Below, in pieces: positions 23,512 to 31,635 of a stretch of DNA of 64,000 nucleotides. The stretch's first letter is position 1, and every line of letters starts with the position of its first letter. The DNA is from Desulfosporosinus sp. (GTDB lineage Bacteria > Bacillota > Desulfitobacteriia > Desulfitobacteriales > Desulfitobacteriaceae), in NCBI GenBank assembly GCA_003513495.1, contig DOPM01000029.1:186001-250000 (forward strand), in the 5' to 3' direction. A program made the translations under genes and the position numbers. The notes beneath the pieces are model-generated. The model did not search any database and had not been told where the DNA came from. It worked only from the letters and a program-made list of their open reading frames with translations.

Positions 23512-25221
23512 GTGCTCTTTTTTCTGACGTTAAACAAAGACTATGACGTCAGTTTTTCTCCCTTCCAGGAGAAGGACAAGCTTGATTCGAGGGTTATTAG
23601 CTATCTAAATGTTCCTCTTCCTCTAGGGATTATTGAAGACGTCTTAGAGAGGTCGCTAAAGAGACAGCTTTCTAATCAAGGCAATCCTAAAAAGAAACCA
23701 AATGAGATCAAGAATCAGATACTAAACTATTTAAACAATTTCGAGTGGGATATACAGGAGATCATATGGAAGGAAGTTAATAAGGATTTCTGCCCTGATC
23801 CCTCATTAGAACTGGACCAGGATAGAAAGAACAAGAATTGGGATGCCTTTAATCAACGTGTTTTAGGAAGGCAGCTTTCTAAGGGAGATCTTCAAGTACT
23901 TGCCCGTGAACTTAGACTTAAAGACGAGGAGATAATAACCTTTGCGCAGTTTAATGTGGAGCAGGGAAAGGCAAAATGGCTCCCTTCTGTAAAACAGATA
24001 AACAGAGGGTGGCAGTGCCAACGCTGCGGAGAGACAGATCTAGAAGAGTGGCCCAGCATTTATGGTTCAGCTGCGACCTGTGGAAGTTGTGCAAGCATTG
24101 GAGTTAGTACCTCATTAACGGTACTATATCGAGATAAACGCTCGCTATTAGAAGGACCTCTAAACGTTTCATTTCGCCCTCATTGGGTTCTTACCGAAGC
24201 CCAACAAAGAGCCAGTGAACAAGTTGATGCATTTATGAAGGATACGTATACTGAAACGGCGCTTCTATGGGCAGCATGTGGAGCTGGAAAAACCGAAGTG
24301 TGTTTTCCTGCCGCTGCTTGGGCACTAAACCAAGGGAAATCGGTGCTTTTTGCTGCACCACGGCAAGATGTGATTCACGATATTGCGCCGAGGCTTCAAC
24401 GGGACTTTCCGGATTTTACGGTTCAGGTATTGACGGGGACTAACACGGTAAAGTTTCAGGCAGGGGGCTTGGTGTTGGCAACAACCCATCAGGTCTTAAG
24501 GTTTTGGCAGGCCTTTGATGTGATTTTCATGGATGAGATGGATGCCTTTCCATATCATGGGAGCAGAGCTCTAGAATGGGGCTTGAAGAACGCCTTACGT
24601 CAGGGGGGCAAGCTATTATACTTGACGGCCACACCCTCTCAAGAAGGGTTAAATGCCGTTCGGGAAGGTGAGATGGCACTTATTCGATTACCTGCAAGAT
24701 ATCATCGAAATCCTCTACCCGTTCCCATTTGGATAAGGTCTGATATATTGTCAGAACCCAACGGCTGTAGAGGTAAATGGGGGAAACAGATTAGTTTATT
24801 AAGAAGGCAGGGACCTGTTTTGGTCTTTGTACCCAAAATCTCTTTAGTTAATCCATGGATAGAATCCTTTAAACAAACCTTTCCTGGTTGGAGGATAGAG
24901 GGCAGTTACAGCTCGGATTCGGGGCGCAGCATAAAAATTAAAAACTTGAAACTAGGGCAGTATGATATTTTTGTTAGTACCACCATCTTAGAGCGCGGGA
25001 TTACTTTGCCTGGGATTCAAATAGTGGTCCTTGGCGCAGATCATCCCATGTTTGATGAACGTGCCTTAGTTCAAATGGCAGGAAGGGTTGGGCGAACTCG
25101 AGAAAATCCTAGGGGAGAAGTCATTTTTTTATCTCAGAAAATGACATCGGCCATGAAGACTGCTGTGCAATGGATAGAGGAGCAAAATAGGTATGCCTTA
25201 GATTTAGGACTAATCGACTAA
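23512..25221 (+). CDS. comFA: ComFA-like DNA helicase/translocase
   Basis: ComFA is an ATP-driven helicase-like protein for importing single-stranded DNA in competence. The product is 569 residues. The N-terminal 150 residues are variable. A four-cysteine zinc finger follows (about 168-198: CQRC and CGSC), then helicase domain 1 with the Walker A AACGAGKTE and the DEMD box, and helicase domain 2 (about 420-550) with the ILERGITLPG and QMAGRVGR motifs. The GTG start follows a GCGAGGGGG site. It pairs with comFC, 26 bases downstream. Confidence 0.93.
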   Translation: MLFFLTLNKDYDVSFSPFQEKDKLDSRVISYLNVPLPLGIIEDVLERSLKRQLSNQGNPKKKPNEIKNQILNYLNNFEWDIQEIIWKEVNKDFCPDPSLELDQDRKNKNWDAFNQRVLGRQLSKGDLQVLARELRLKDEEIITFAQFNVEQGKAKWLPSVKQINRGWQCQRCGETDLEEWPSIYGSAATCGSCASIGVSTSLTVLYRDKRSLLEGPLNVSFRPHWVLTEAQQRASEQVDAFMKDTYTETALLWAACGAGKTEVCFPAAAWALNQGKSVLFAAPRQDVIHDIAPRLQRDFPDFTVQVLTGTNTVKFQAGGLVLATTHQVLRFWQAFDVIFMDEMDAFPYHGSRALEWGLKNALRQGGKLLYLTATPSQEGLNAVREGEMALIRLPARYHRNPLPVPIWIRSDILSEPNGCRGKWGKQISLLRRQGPVLVFVPKISLVNPWIESFKQTFPGWRIEGSYSSDSGRSIKIKNLKLGQYDIFVSTTILERGITLPGIQIVVLGADHPMFDERALVQMAGRVGRTRENPRGEVIFLSQKMTSAMKTAVQWIEEQNRYALDLGLID

Positions 25222-25247
25222 GCCGGCAGAGAAGGTGGGGAGAGGCT

Positions 25248-25988
25248 GTGAAGGGGTTGTGGAGAAATGCAGTTAGGATCAGCCAAGTGCTCTGGTACAA
25301 AGACGAACAAGCTTGTGTATTCTGTGGAGAGGGACATGGTCCGATTTGCTTAACCTGCAGGATGAATTATCTTCGCCCCGAGTTGAGGCGCTGTACGAGG
25401 TGCGGAAAGCTGATAGAATCTGGGCAGCTAGACTGTCTTGATTGTTTGGCAGGTAGGGGCCCAAAACAACTGGATCAAGTGACAGCCTGGGGGCATTATT
25501 CCGGAGGTATGAAGGAGTTTATTCAGAGAATAAAATTTAAATCCCAACCTAATCTTATAAGAGAAATCTCCCGTCCTTTTTCAGATTGGGCAATTAGTCA
25601 GCTTCCAGTTGTAGATGGTATTGTTGCTGTGCCAATGCATATGTCTCGCCTGGCAGAAAGAGGCTTCAATCAAGCGGAGGTAATCGCCTCAGCGCTGCAC
25701 TGGGAATTAGGATTACCGATTCTTTCAGGGGTCGAACGACTTGAGTCAAGATCCTCTCAGGTCCTACTTTCCCGTCAGGAGCGCCTGCACAACCTGACAG
25801 GAGCATTTAATGTAAGACAGCCCGAGGATTATCAAGGAAAAAGTGTGTGGCTGATAGATGATGTAACAACCACCGGATCGACCCTCGAAGCTGTTGCAGA
25901 AGCCCTTAGACAGTGCGGAACTAAGGAAATCTATGGTTTATGTTTAGCGGCTGGTCTGGAAAAAAGACTTGTGCCTTTGAGTGAATAG
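25248..25988 (+). CDS. comFC: ComFC/GntX-family phosphoribosyltransferase-like protein
   Basis: A 246-residue protein with an N-terminal double zinc ribbon (CVFC, CLTC, CTRC, CLDC) and a C-terminal phosphoribosyltransferase-type domain with the PRPP loop VWLIDDVTTTGSTL. ComFC is needed for DNA uptake, possibly bridging transport and processing. The GTG start at 25248 follows GGGGAGAG. The 3' end overlaps a longer frame of the next gene, whose real start is further on. Confidence 0.92.
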   Translation: MKGLWRNAVRISQVLWYKDEQACVFCGEGHGPICLTCRMNYLRPELRRCTRCGKLIESGQLDCLDCLAGRGPKQLDQVTAWGHYSGGMKEFIQRIKFKSQPNLIREISRPFSDWAISQLPVVDGIVAVPMHMSRLAERGFNQAEVIASALHWELGLPILSGVERLESRSSQVLLSRQERLHNLTGAFNVRQPEDYQGKSVWLIDDVTTTGSTLEAVAEALRQCGTKEIYGLCLAAGLEKRLVPLSE

Positions 25989-26052
25989 AGTTATAATTAC
26001 AAGTGGATGGGCAAAGCCTATTACATTTTTTTACGTAAGGGGAATATCTTTC

Positions 26053-26355
26053 ATGGCCTTTGAAGACAAAGATCTAGTATGTAAAGACTGCGGAGTTACC
26101 TTTATTTTCACAGTTGGCGAGCAAGAATTTTATGCTGAAAAGGGTTTCGAAAATGAACCACAGCGTTGCCGTGAGTGTCGTAACATTCGCAAACAAAACC
26201 GTAATTCCCAAGAAGGAAGATCACGTGAAATGTTTACAGTTATTTGTGGAGACTGCGGTGTAGAAACTCAAGTTCCTTTCCAACCTACATCAGATCGTCC
26301 AGTATACTGCCGTGAGTGCTATCAGCACCATCGTCCAGCTCGCGATCAATACTAA
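26053..26355 (+). CDS. zinc-ribbon protein, CxxC family
   Basis: A 100-residue protein with two zinc ribbons: CKDC with CREC, then CGDC with CREC. It belongs to the widespread short family whose N-terminus reads like DKDLVCKDCGVTFIFT. Function is unknown; a nucleic-acid or RNA role is often assumed. I place the start at ATG 26053, preceded by TAAGGGGA; the frame from 25981 overlaps comFC and lacks a site. A strong terminator follows. Confidence 0.85.
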   Translation: MAFEDKDLVCKDCGVTFIFTVGEQEFYAEKGFENEPQRCRECRNIRKQNRNSQEGRSREMFTVICGDCGVETQVPFQPTSDRPVYCRECYQHHRPARDQY

Positions 26356-26391
26356 TCCATAGAAATTACTGTACTTAAATTGAAATTGACA

Positions 26392-26430
26392 AGCATTGGG
26401 AGACAATTGGTCGACCAATGCTTTTTATTT
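26392..26430 (+). terminator. terminator after the zinc-ribbon gene
   Basis: AGCATTGG (26392-26399) pairs with CCAATGCT (26415-26422), followed by a T-rich tract. Confidence 0.85.
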
Positions 26431-26480
26431 TATATCAGCTTAGGGGAGCATGATTAAGAGTCATTACACTATCAACAAGG

Positions 26481-26542
26481 TTATCCACAGCATCTTAACC
26501 GAAAGAATGAGCGAAAACTGATACTTATCCACATTATACACA
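26481..26542 (+). promoter_or_regulatory. cluster of three DnaA-box sequences
   Basis: TTATCCACA at 26481-26489, TTATCCACA at 26525-26533 and TTATACACA at 26534-26542, all in the same orientation and the last two abutting. They match the consensus TTATNCACA. No dnaA or dnaN is nearby, so this is more likely a regulatory or titration site than oriC. Confidence 0.7.
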
Positions 26543-26551
26543 TGCTCCTGT

Positions 26552-26577
26552 GTGTAACTTTAGGGGATAAGTTACAC
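26552..26577 (+). promoter_or_regulatory. 9-bp inverted repeat, candidate operator
   Basis: GTGTAACTT, 8-nt spacer, AAGTTACAC. It lacks an immediate T run, so an operator for a dimeric repressor or a leaky terminator are both possible. Confidence 0.4.
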
Positions 26578-26715
26578 TCCTGAAGTGGTTTTTCTTTTAT
26601 GTTTTCCTAAGATTCCCATCTCGTTCGAGTGGGATAATGTCTTGCACCGGGTGATAAGTATTTCAGATTCTCCTTGCAAAAAAAGTAGAATAACTCTAAA
26701 AATGAAAGAAATAGG

Positions 26716-26744
26716 TTGTATAATTATTCGCAAGTAAGTATAAT
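26716..26744 (+). promoter_or_regulatory. candidate sigma-A promoter for the amino-acid binding protein
   Basis: TTGTAT (26716-26721), 17-nt spacer, TATAAT (26739-26744), 83 bp before the gene. Confidence 0.65.
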
Positions 26745-26827
26745 CAAAATTAAAAGGATAAGCTGAGGCAAAACACCAAAGCTTAAGAGGGGTTTGCTGA
26801 ACACATCCAAAAGAGAGGGGAAAAACA

Positions 26828-27622
26828 ATGTTTAAATCAAAAGTTCGTTTTGTTTTAGCTGGTCTACTAAGTTTAAGTCTCTTGACACTTGCCGGATGCG
26901 GAAGTAATAACGCACCTGCACCATCTGATCCTGCACCTACTGAAAAGGTTCTAAGAGTTGGTTCTGATATCGCTTATGCACCTTTTGAATTCATGGATGA
27001 AAAGCAACAGGCTACGGGGTTTGATATCGAACTAATTCAGGCTCTTGGAAAAGATATGGGATATACAAAAGTAAATATTGAGACAGCTGCTTTTGATGGC
27101 TTGATTCCAGCTTTACAAGCTGGGAAATATGATGCCGTAATTTCTGCCATGACAATTACCGAGGATCGCGCTAAAAGTGTTCAATTTAGTGACAAGTATT
27201 TCTTGAGCGGTCAGTACATCGCCATGAAAAAAGGAGCTAATATTAAATCCTTAGACGATTTAAAAGGAAAGAAGATTGGGGTCCAACTCAATACGACAGG
27301 TCAATATGTCGTTGAGGATAAAGGTATGGAAACAAATAAGTATGACACGACACCTGACGCTATGAATGCACTAATTAGTGGTGGAGTGGACGCTGTTGTT
27401 GCTGACTCTCCAGTTGTACTTTGGTTCCAAGCCCAAAATCCTAACGCTCAAATTGAATCTATCAATGCAGATTCTGGCGCAGAGTATTATGGCATAGCTA
27501 TGAAACTTGGAAACACTGAATTAGCAGACAAAATGAATGCCTCCTTGAAAAAGCTCATGGATAGTGGAAAATACAATGAGATTTACAAAAAGTGGTTCAA
27601 AGAGGATGCTCCTAAGTTTTAG
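26828..27622 (+). CDS. polar amino-acid ABC transporter substrate-binding lipoprotein
   Basis: A 264-residue family-3 solute-binding protein. The signal peptide ends in the lipobox LAGCG (cysteine at residue 24), so it is tethered outside the membrane. The mature part starts LRVGSDIAYAPFEFMDE and contains GFDIELIQALGKDMGY and the AVISAMTITEDRAKSVQFS signature. It should bind a polar amino acid such as glutamine or a basic amino acid; specificity cannot be read. The ATG follows AGAGGGG. The permease and ATPase genes follow after a spacer with a strong hairpin, so the receptor can be made at higher level. Confidence 0.92.
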   Translation: MFKSKVRFVLAGLLSLSLLTLAGCGSNNAPAPSDPAPTEKVLRVGSDIAYAPFEFMDEKQQATGFDIELIQALGKDMGYTKVNIETAAFDGLIPALQAGKYDAVISAMTITEDRAKSVQFSDKYFLSGQYIAMKKGANIKSLDDLKGKKIGVQLNTTGQYVVEDKGMETNKYDTTPDAMNALISGGVDAVVADSPVVLWFQAQNPNAQIESINADSGAEYYGIAMKLGNTELADKMNASLKKLMDSGKYNEIYKKWFKEDAPKF

Positions 27623-27651
27623 AATCACCTGTAAGGATGTTGAATAATTAA

Positions 27652-27692
27652 CTAAAGGAAGGCACTGATATCTAGTGCCTTCCTTTAGCTTT
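27652..27692 (+). terminator. long hairpin after the binding-protein gene
   Basis: A perfect 15-bp stem (27652-27666 with 27674-27688) with a 7-nt loop. The T run after it is weak, so it may be a partial terminator or an mRNA-stabilising hairpin separating receptor from permease expression. Confidence 0.7.
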
Positions 27693-28066
27693 CCCTAAGC
27701 TATTATTTAAGTTGAGATTATTTCCTCGAATTTCAATTCCAGTAGATGAGTTCAATGGTTTAAATTGGTCCTTGAACATCAGCCTGACTACGTGTATAAT
27801 CACTTTCTGTTTCGAGTTGATAGACTCAATAGACTTGAAATCTAGGTGCTGCTAAAGGGGACAAGTACTTCAAAAAGAATCTTTAGCGCTTGAAAATAAG
27901 GATGAAGTTAAGTTCGGAATAGAATATGGATTTTACTTGTAAAAAAATGCAGTAAAATATATAATTTTAGGGCAAGTAGTATGATTTCATTTAATTGTAA
28001 CACTTTACTAAAAGTGGACATGATACCAGAGCTCTTAAGTTCAAGATTAAAGATAGGAGGGTTATT
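27693..28066 (+). other. gene-free AT-rich spacer before the permease gene
   Basis: About 370 bases without a gene. Only the promoter at 27937-27965 and a GGAGGG ribosome binding site before 28067 are recognisable. Confidence 0.6.
27937..27965 (+). promoter_or_regulatory. candidate sigma-A promoter for the ABC permease
   Basis: TTGTAA (27937-27942), 17-nt spacer, TATAAT (27960-27965), about 100 bp before the start codon. Confidence 0.65.
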
Positions 28067-28744
28067 GTGGGATTAAACTGGCATGTGGTAATAGATAATA
28101 TGCCTATTCTCGCCAAAGGGGCACTGCTAACGTTGGAACTAACGGCTGGTGCTGTTGCAATCGGGGTCGTTATCGGTCTATTTATGGCCTTAGCACGGTT
28201 ATCTAAGCGTAAAATGGTCCGCGCGGCAGCGATTGGCTATATAGATTTCTTTAGAGGAACTCCTCTGTTAGTTCAAATCTTCTTAGTCTATTTTGGAATC
28301 CCGATGCTCCTTCAATGGCAGACTATGCCTGATAATTATCAGTATACTGCAGGGATATTGGCTATGGGCCTAAATTCCGGTGCTTACATTGCAGAAATAT
28401 TTAGAGCAGGAATTCAGTCCATAGATCGGGGTCAAACAGAAGCAGCGCGGTCATTGGGAATGACTCAAATTCAAGCATTGCGTTATATTATTCTGCCACA
28501 AGCCTTTAAACGCTCGATTCCTCCTTTAGGTAATGAGTTTATCGCTTTACTTAAGGATTCCTCGTTATTATCCATCATTGCAATCCAAGAGCTTTTTTAC
28601 ACTGGAAAGATTATTGTTGGACGAACCTACCAACCCCTTCCTATGTATCTGGCCGTTGCCTTATACTACCTAGTTATGACCCAGTTGATTGCTCAATGGG
28701 TAGCCTATATGGAGAGGAGGCTGGGCAAGAATGATATTCGTTAA
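28067..28744 (+). CDS. polar amino-acid ABC transporter permease
   Basis: A 225-residue HisM/GlnP-type permease with about five membrane segments. The EAA loop for contact with the ATPase is seen in EAARSLGMTQIQALRYIILPQAF. FRGTPLLVQ near residue 60 is typical of the family. The GTG start follows AGGAGGG. It overlaps the ATPase gene by 14 bases. Confidence 0.93.
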   Translation: MGLNWHVVIDNMPILAKGALLTLELTAGAVAIGVVIGLFMALARLSKRKMVRAAAIGYIDFFRGTPLLVQIFLVYFGIPMLLQWQTMPDNYQYTAGILAMGLNSGAYIAEIFRAGIQSIDRGQTEAARSLGMTQIQALRYIILPQAFKRSIPPLGNEFIALLKDSSLLSIIAIQELFYTGKIIVGRTYQPLPMYLAVALYYLVMTQLIAQWVAYMERRLGKNDIR

Positions 28745-29450
28745 GAATCTTCATAAAACCTTTGGAAAACTGGAAGTCCTTAAAGGCATTAATTGCCACA
28801 TTCGTGAAAAAGAAGTGGTCGTTGTCATTGGTCCCAGTGGTTCAGGGAAGAGCACCTTCCTACGCTGCTTAAATAAGCTGGAAGAGCCAACTAAAGGAGA
28901 AATTATTGTTGATGGAATACCTCTTAATTCGGAGGTCAATGTTAATGCGATCCGACGAGAAGTAGGCATGGTTTTTCAACGCTTTAATCTCTTTCCACAT
29001 ATGACAGCCATTCAAAATATAGTGCTTGCTCCGGAAGTTGTTCGAAAAACAAATAAAGAGGAAGCACGAAAGATTGGCATGGAGCTTTTGGCTAAAGTTG
29101 GATTATATGAAAAAGCCGATGAATACCCAGATCGGCTATCTGGCGGGCAGCAACAGCGAGTCGCCATAGCACGTGCTCTGGCCATGAAGCCAAAGATCAT
29201 GCTGTTTGATGAGACAACCTCTGCTCTTGACCCTGAAATGGTGGGAGAGGTTCTATCCGTCATGAAGGACTTGGCGCGAGAAGGGATGACGATGGTCGTC
29301 GTAACCCATGAAATGGGATTTGCTCGGGAAGTCGGTGATCGGGTGATTTTCATGGATGAGGGGATCATAATGGAAGAGGGAGAGCCTAACGAGGTGTTTG
29401 CCCATCCTAAGAATCCTCGGACCCAAGCGTTCTTGAGTAAAATATTATAA
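28731..29450 (+). CDS. polar amino-acid ABC transporter ATPase (GlnQ-type)
   Basis: A 239-residue ABC ATPase powering amino-acid uptake. It has Walker A GPSGSGKST, the Q-loop region VFQRFNLFPHMT, the signature LSGGQQQRVAIARAL, Walker B IMLFDETTSALDPE and the switch histidine in VVTHEMGFA. It ends the transporter group, followed by a terminator. Confidence 0.94.
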   Translation: MIFVKNLHKTFGKLEVLKGINCHIREKEVVVVIGPSGSGKSTFLRCLNKLEEPTKGEIIVDGIPLNSEVNVNAIRREVGMVFQRFNLFPHMTAIQNIVLAPEVVRKTNKEEARKIGMELLAKVGLYEKADEYPDRLSGGQQQRVAIARALAMKPKIMLFDETTSALDPEMVGEVLSVMKDLAREGMTMVVVTHEMGFAREVGDRVIFMDEGIIMEEGEPNEVFAHPKNPRTQAFLSKIL

Positions 29451-29460
29451 GCTTGTTGTA

Positions 29461-29497
29461 CACGCTCCTTGGGCTATCCAGCCTAGGGAGTGTTTTG
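29461..29497 (+). terminator. terminator after the ABC ATPase
   Basis: A 13-bp stem including G-U pairs (29463-29475 with 29480-29492), 4-nt loop, then TTTTG. Confidence 0.75.
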
Positions 29498-29506
29498 TAG
29501 TTGTGG

Positions 29507-29532
29507 TAACCCGTGCGAAGACGGTGTCTTCG
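29507..29532 (+). repeat. hairpin repeat CGAAGAC-N3-GTCTTCG, copy 2
   Basis: Differs from 16738-16763 by one base in the loop. Confidence 0.75.
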
Positions 29533-29741
29533 TTCTGCACGTGTTCGCACGTTCCGCCGCTGACGATCTGGACGGTTCGCGAGCGCGTCCGAACCTCAGG
29601 GATAGATGGCCGCATGCTATGCTGTCCTTGGCGCATGCGGCACTAGGAACGTCCTGTTCCGTCGCATGTGTGCCGCTCCTTGCCATCCTTGGCACCGCGG
29701 CATCAGTCCATCACGGCATCTAGCCATCCATGGCGATGCTC

Positions 29742-29766
29742 TAACCTCGAACGTCCTGTTCGAGTC
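29742..29766 (+). repeat. hairpin repeat CTCGAAC-GTCCT-GTTCGAG, copy 1
   Basis: A related 25-bp unit is at 40571-40595, and a shorter variant with the same GTCCT loop lies near 29646. Both longer units are in spacers. Confidence 0.65.
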
Positions 29767-30214
29767 ATGGACAAGCCCTGCGGCGCGCTACGGAGACGCG
29801 AACCGTCGGCGTTCGTCTGGACCGCGGCTCCACTAAAGCTTCCGCTTAGCAGAAACCGCTCCTCTGGGGCTGTCTTTAGAAGGTGAATGTGGCGCTTTGC
29901 TAAAAGACGTTTGGGTAGGCCTATGGAGATTGAATGACTCGCTTTGTAGAAAGGCGCTTCTAGGTTGGGCTACGGAGAAGAGCGGTTACGTGGCAGGGGG
30001 ACGGTCCTTTTTGACACGCTTTAAAGCACCTGAATAGTAGGGAACTGTTCTACTAGGGTAAGTCCTCTCAATAAGGGCGAGGAAGTTTGAGCTAAATGCA
30101 CGAACTTCGTATTAGATAAGGTTTAAAGTTTTGAAATGTTGGTTATCCTCCTAAGTATGAGTCAAGTTGAAGCTAAGCTTCAGAACGTTGACAATTCAAG
30201 GAGGGTTTTTTTAA

Positions 30215-30412
30215 GTGGTAGGTAAAGTCAAATGGTTTAGTAAACAAAAGGGTTATGGATTTATTGAACAGGAAAATGGACAAGATATCTTTGTACATTT
30301 TCAATCCGTTATTGGAGAGGGATTCCGAACTCTTGAAGAGGGTCAGAATGTTGAGTATGATGTTATTCAAGGTCCGCGTGGAGAACAAGCTTCTAACGTA
30401 ATGGTCCGTTAA
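30215..30412 (+). CDS. cold-shock domain protein
   Basis: A 65-residue CspA-family RNA chaperone. RNP1 reads KGYGFIE and RNP2 reads DIFVHFQ. The GTG start has a strong AAGGAGGG followed by a T-rich spacer. A long untranslated leader, as usual for csp genes, would lie upstream. Confidence 0.96.
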   Translation: MVGKVKWFSKQKGYGFIEQENGQDIFVHFQSVIGEGFRTLEEGQNVEYDVIQGPRGEQASNVMVR

Positions 30413-30436
30413 TTTAATTATGAATTTTCAAAGAGG

Positions 30437-30470
30437 GAATTGTTGTTACCATATCAGCAATTCTCTTTTT
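30437..30470 (+). terminator. terminator after csp
   Basis: A 9-bp stem (30437-30445 with 30455-30463) and then TCTTTTT. Confidence 0.8.
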
Positions 30471-30581
30471 AAAGGTTTTAGTAGAAAAGTATTTTTGTAA
30501 ACAATATATTTAAAATTAGCAGGATTTTTTACGTAAATCGGGAATATTAACTTATATACAGCATAGAAGGGGGTTGAATTA

Positions 30582-31112
30582 ATGAACATTATTATTCGAG
30601 GTAAACATATCGAACTTACAGACGCCCTTAAAGAGTACGTTATGAAACGTGTGGGTAAGTTGGCAAAATATTCAGATGAATTTATGGATGTTCAAGTTAC
30701 TTTACTTGTCGAGCGTGATCGACATCGGGTGGAGGTTACAGCCCCTATCCAGGGTATCATTTTGCGTGGCGAGGAAGAAACCGAAGACATGTATTCGTCA
30801 ATCGACATGGTGGTTGAGAAATTAGAACGCCAAATTGATAAATACCGCACACGGATAAATAAAAGGATGCGCACCAAGGTCTTAAAGGATCATGATCCTA
30901 AGCAGCCCGTTGTATCTGCAGATGAACCGCGCGAGGAAATCGTACGAAATAAGAAGTTCTCTGCAAAGCCCATGTCAGTAGAAGAAGCAATTATGCAGAT
31001 GAATCTAGTGGGTCATTCGTTCTTTGTGTTTACGAATTCGGAAAGTCAAGAAATGAATGTGGTCTACCTTCGTAAGAATGGGGACTATGGATTACTTCAA
31101 CCCCAAACATAA
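30582..31112 (+). CDS. hpf: ribosome hibernation promoting factor, long form
   Basis: Long HPF dimerises 70S ribosomes into inactive 100S particles in stationary phase. The 176-residue protein has the N-terminal S30AE domain (about 1-100) and the C-terminal dimerisation domain (about 120-175; KPMSVEEAIMQMNLVGHSFFVF). ATG follows AAGGGGG. It is monocistronic with a strong terminator behind it and precedes secA, a common order in Firmicutes. Confidence 0.95.
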   Translation: MNIIIRGKHIELTDALKEYVMKRVGKLAKYSDEFMDVQVTLLVERDRHRVEVTAPIQGIILRGEEETEDMYSSIDMVVEKLERQIDKYRTRINKRMRTKVLKDHDPKQPVVSADEPREEIVRNKKFSAKPMSVEEAIMQMNLVGHSFFVFTNSESQEMNVVYLRKNGDYGLLQPQT

Positions 31113-31176
31113 TGCAGTCAGAAGTCGGGTAAATCGCGTGGTGTACTCGGCCTGATCCGTCGCTTCAGTCCAAGCG

Positions 31177-31206
31177 AAAGGCCCGCATATGCGGGCCTTT
31201 TTTATA
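31177..31206 (+). terminator. terminator after hpf
   Basis: A 24-bp perfect palindrome (31177-31200) rich in GGCCCGC, ending in a run of T. Confidence 0.93.
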
Positions 31207-31230
31207 CTATCAGAAAATAAACTTGCGTTT

Positions 31231-31265
31231 ATACTTTCCAAGCATAAGTGCACCTAAGGCTGCCG
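31231..31265 (+). repeat. dispersed repeat, copy 2
   Basis: Near copy of 16676-16710, directly next to the palindrome at 31285. Confidence 0.75.
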
Positions 31266-31284
31266 TCAGCGCCTGCGGCTTCAT

Positions 31285-31338
31285 GTCATCCTGAGCGATA
31301 GCGAAGGATCTAGATCCTTCGTTATCGCTCAGGATGAC
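31285..31338. repeat. 54-bp palindromic intergenic repeat (GTCATCCTGAGCG family)
   Basis: Two 27-base arms are complementary except for one G-U position. Relatives occur at 37265-37322, 50736-50808, 53069-53152 and 58685-58728. Similar GTCATTCTGAGCG-type palindromes are common in spacers of many bacterial genomes. Confidence 0.88.
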
Positions 31339-31635
31339 ATTAACCTAAACTTATTTTTAAACTAGTAGTGTACATATTTATATTGAACGGCCCCTCTTGA
31401 CTATGCTGCAGGGATGTTTATCAATCCTATGGCCATTCGATCCAGCTATTGCAATCTCCTTGAAAGGTTGTCTAAGCGCTAGTTAAGTTTAAATGATCAG
31501 GAAGTTGTATAGTATTACCGACATTCCATACATACACAGGATAATATCCAGTGAGTAAATCGCTATGCTTGGTTGCAGTCGTATCTTAAGGATGTTAGAA
31601 TTAATGAATATATAAGATTGAGAAAGGTGGACATA

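Larger units (their letters stand above)
26431..26827 (+). other. gene-free stretch: DnaA boxes, palindrome, promoter
   Basis: About 400 bases with no gene. It holds three DnaA boxes (26481-26542), a 9-bp inverted repeat (26552-26577) and a promoter for the solute-binding protein gene (26716-26744). Confidence 0.7.
29498..30198. other. GC-rich gene-free island and csp leader
   Basis: About 700 bases without a convincing gene. Between about 29500 and 29880 the sequence is clearly richer in G and C than its surroundings. Short frames are open there on both strands but lack ribosome binding sites and mutually overlap. It is full of small hairpins: CGAAGAC/GTCTTCG (29507-29532), GGAAC-GTCCT-GTTCC (near 29646-29660) and CTCGAAC-GTCCT-GTTCGAG (29746-29764). 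From about 30000 it returns to normal composition and leads into csp, with a GAAGC/GCTTC hairpin near 30165-30181. It could be decayed mobile DNA or an RNA; I recognise no family. Confidence 0.55.
31207..31635 (+). other. gene-free spacer with dispersed repeats before secA
   Basis: About 430 bases with no gene. It contains the repeat at 31231-31265, the large palindrome at 31285-31338 and AT-rich sequence that presumably holds the secA promoter; I could not settle on one. Confidence 0.65.

Noticed and set aside
26481..26542. Chromosomal origin of replication
   Set aside because: Only three boxes, with no dnaA, dnaN or AT-rich unwinding region beside them.
29490..29886. Protein genes in the GC-rich island, both strands
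   Set aside because: Overlapping frames on both strands reflect composition. None has a ribosome binding site or a recognisable motif.
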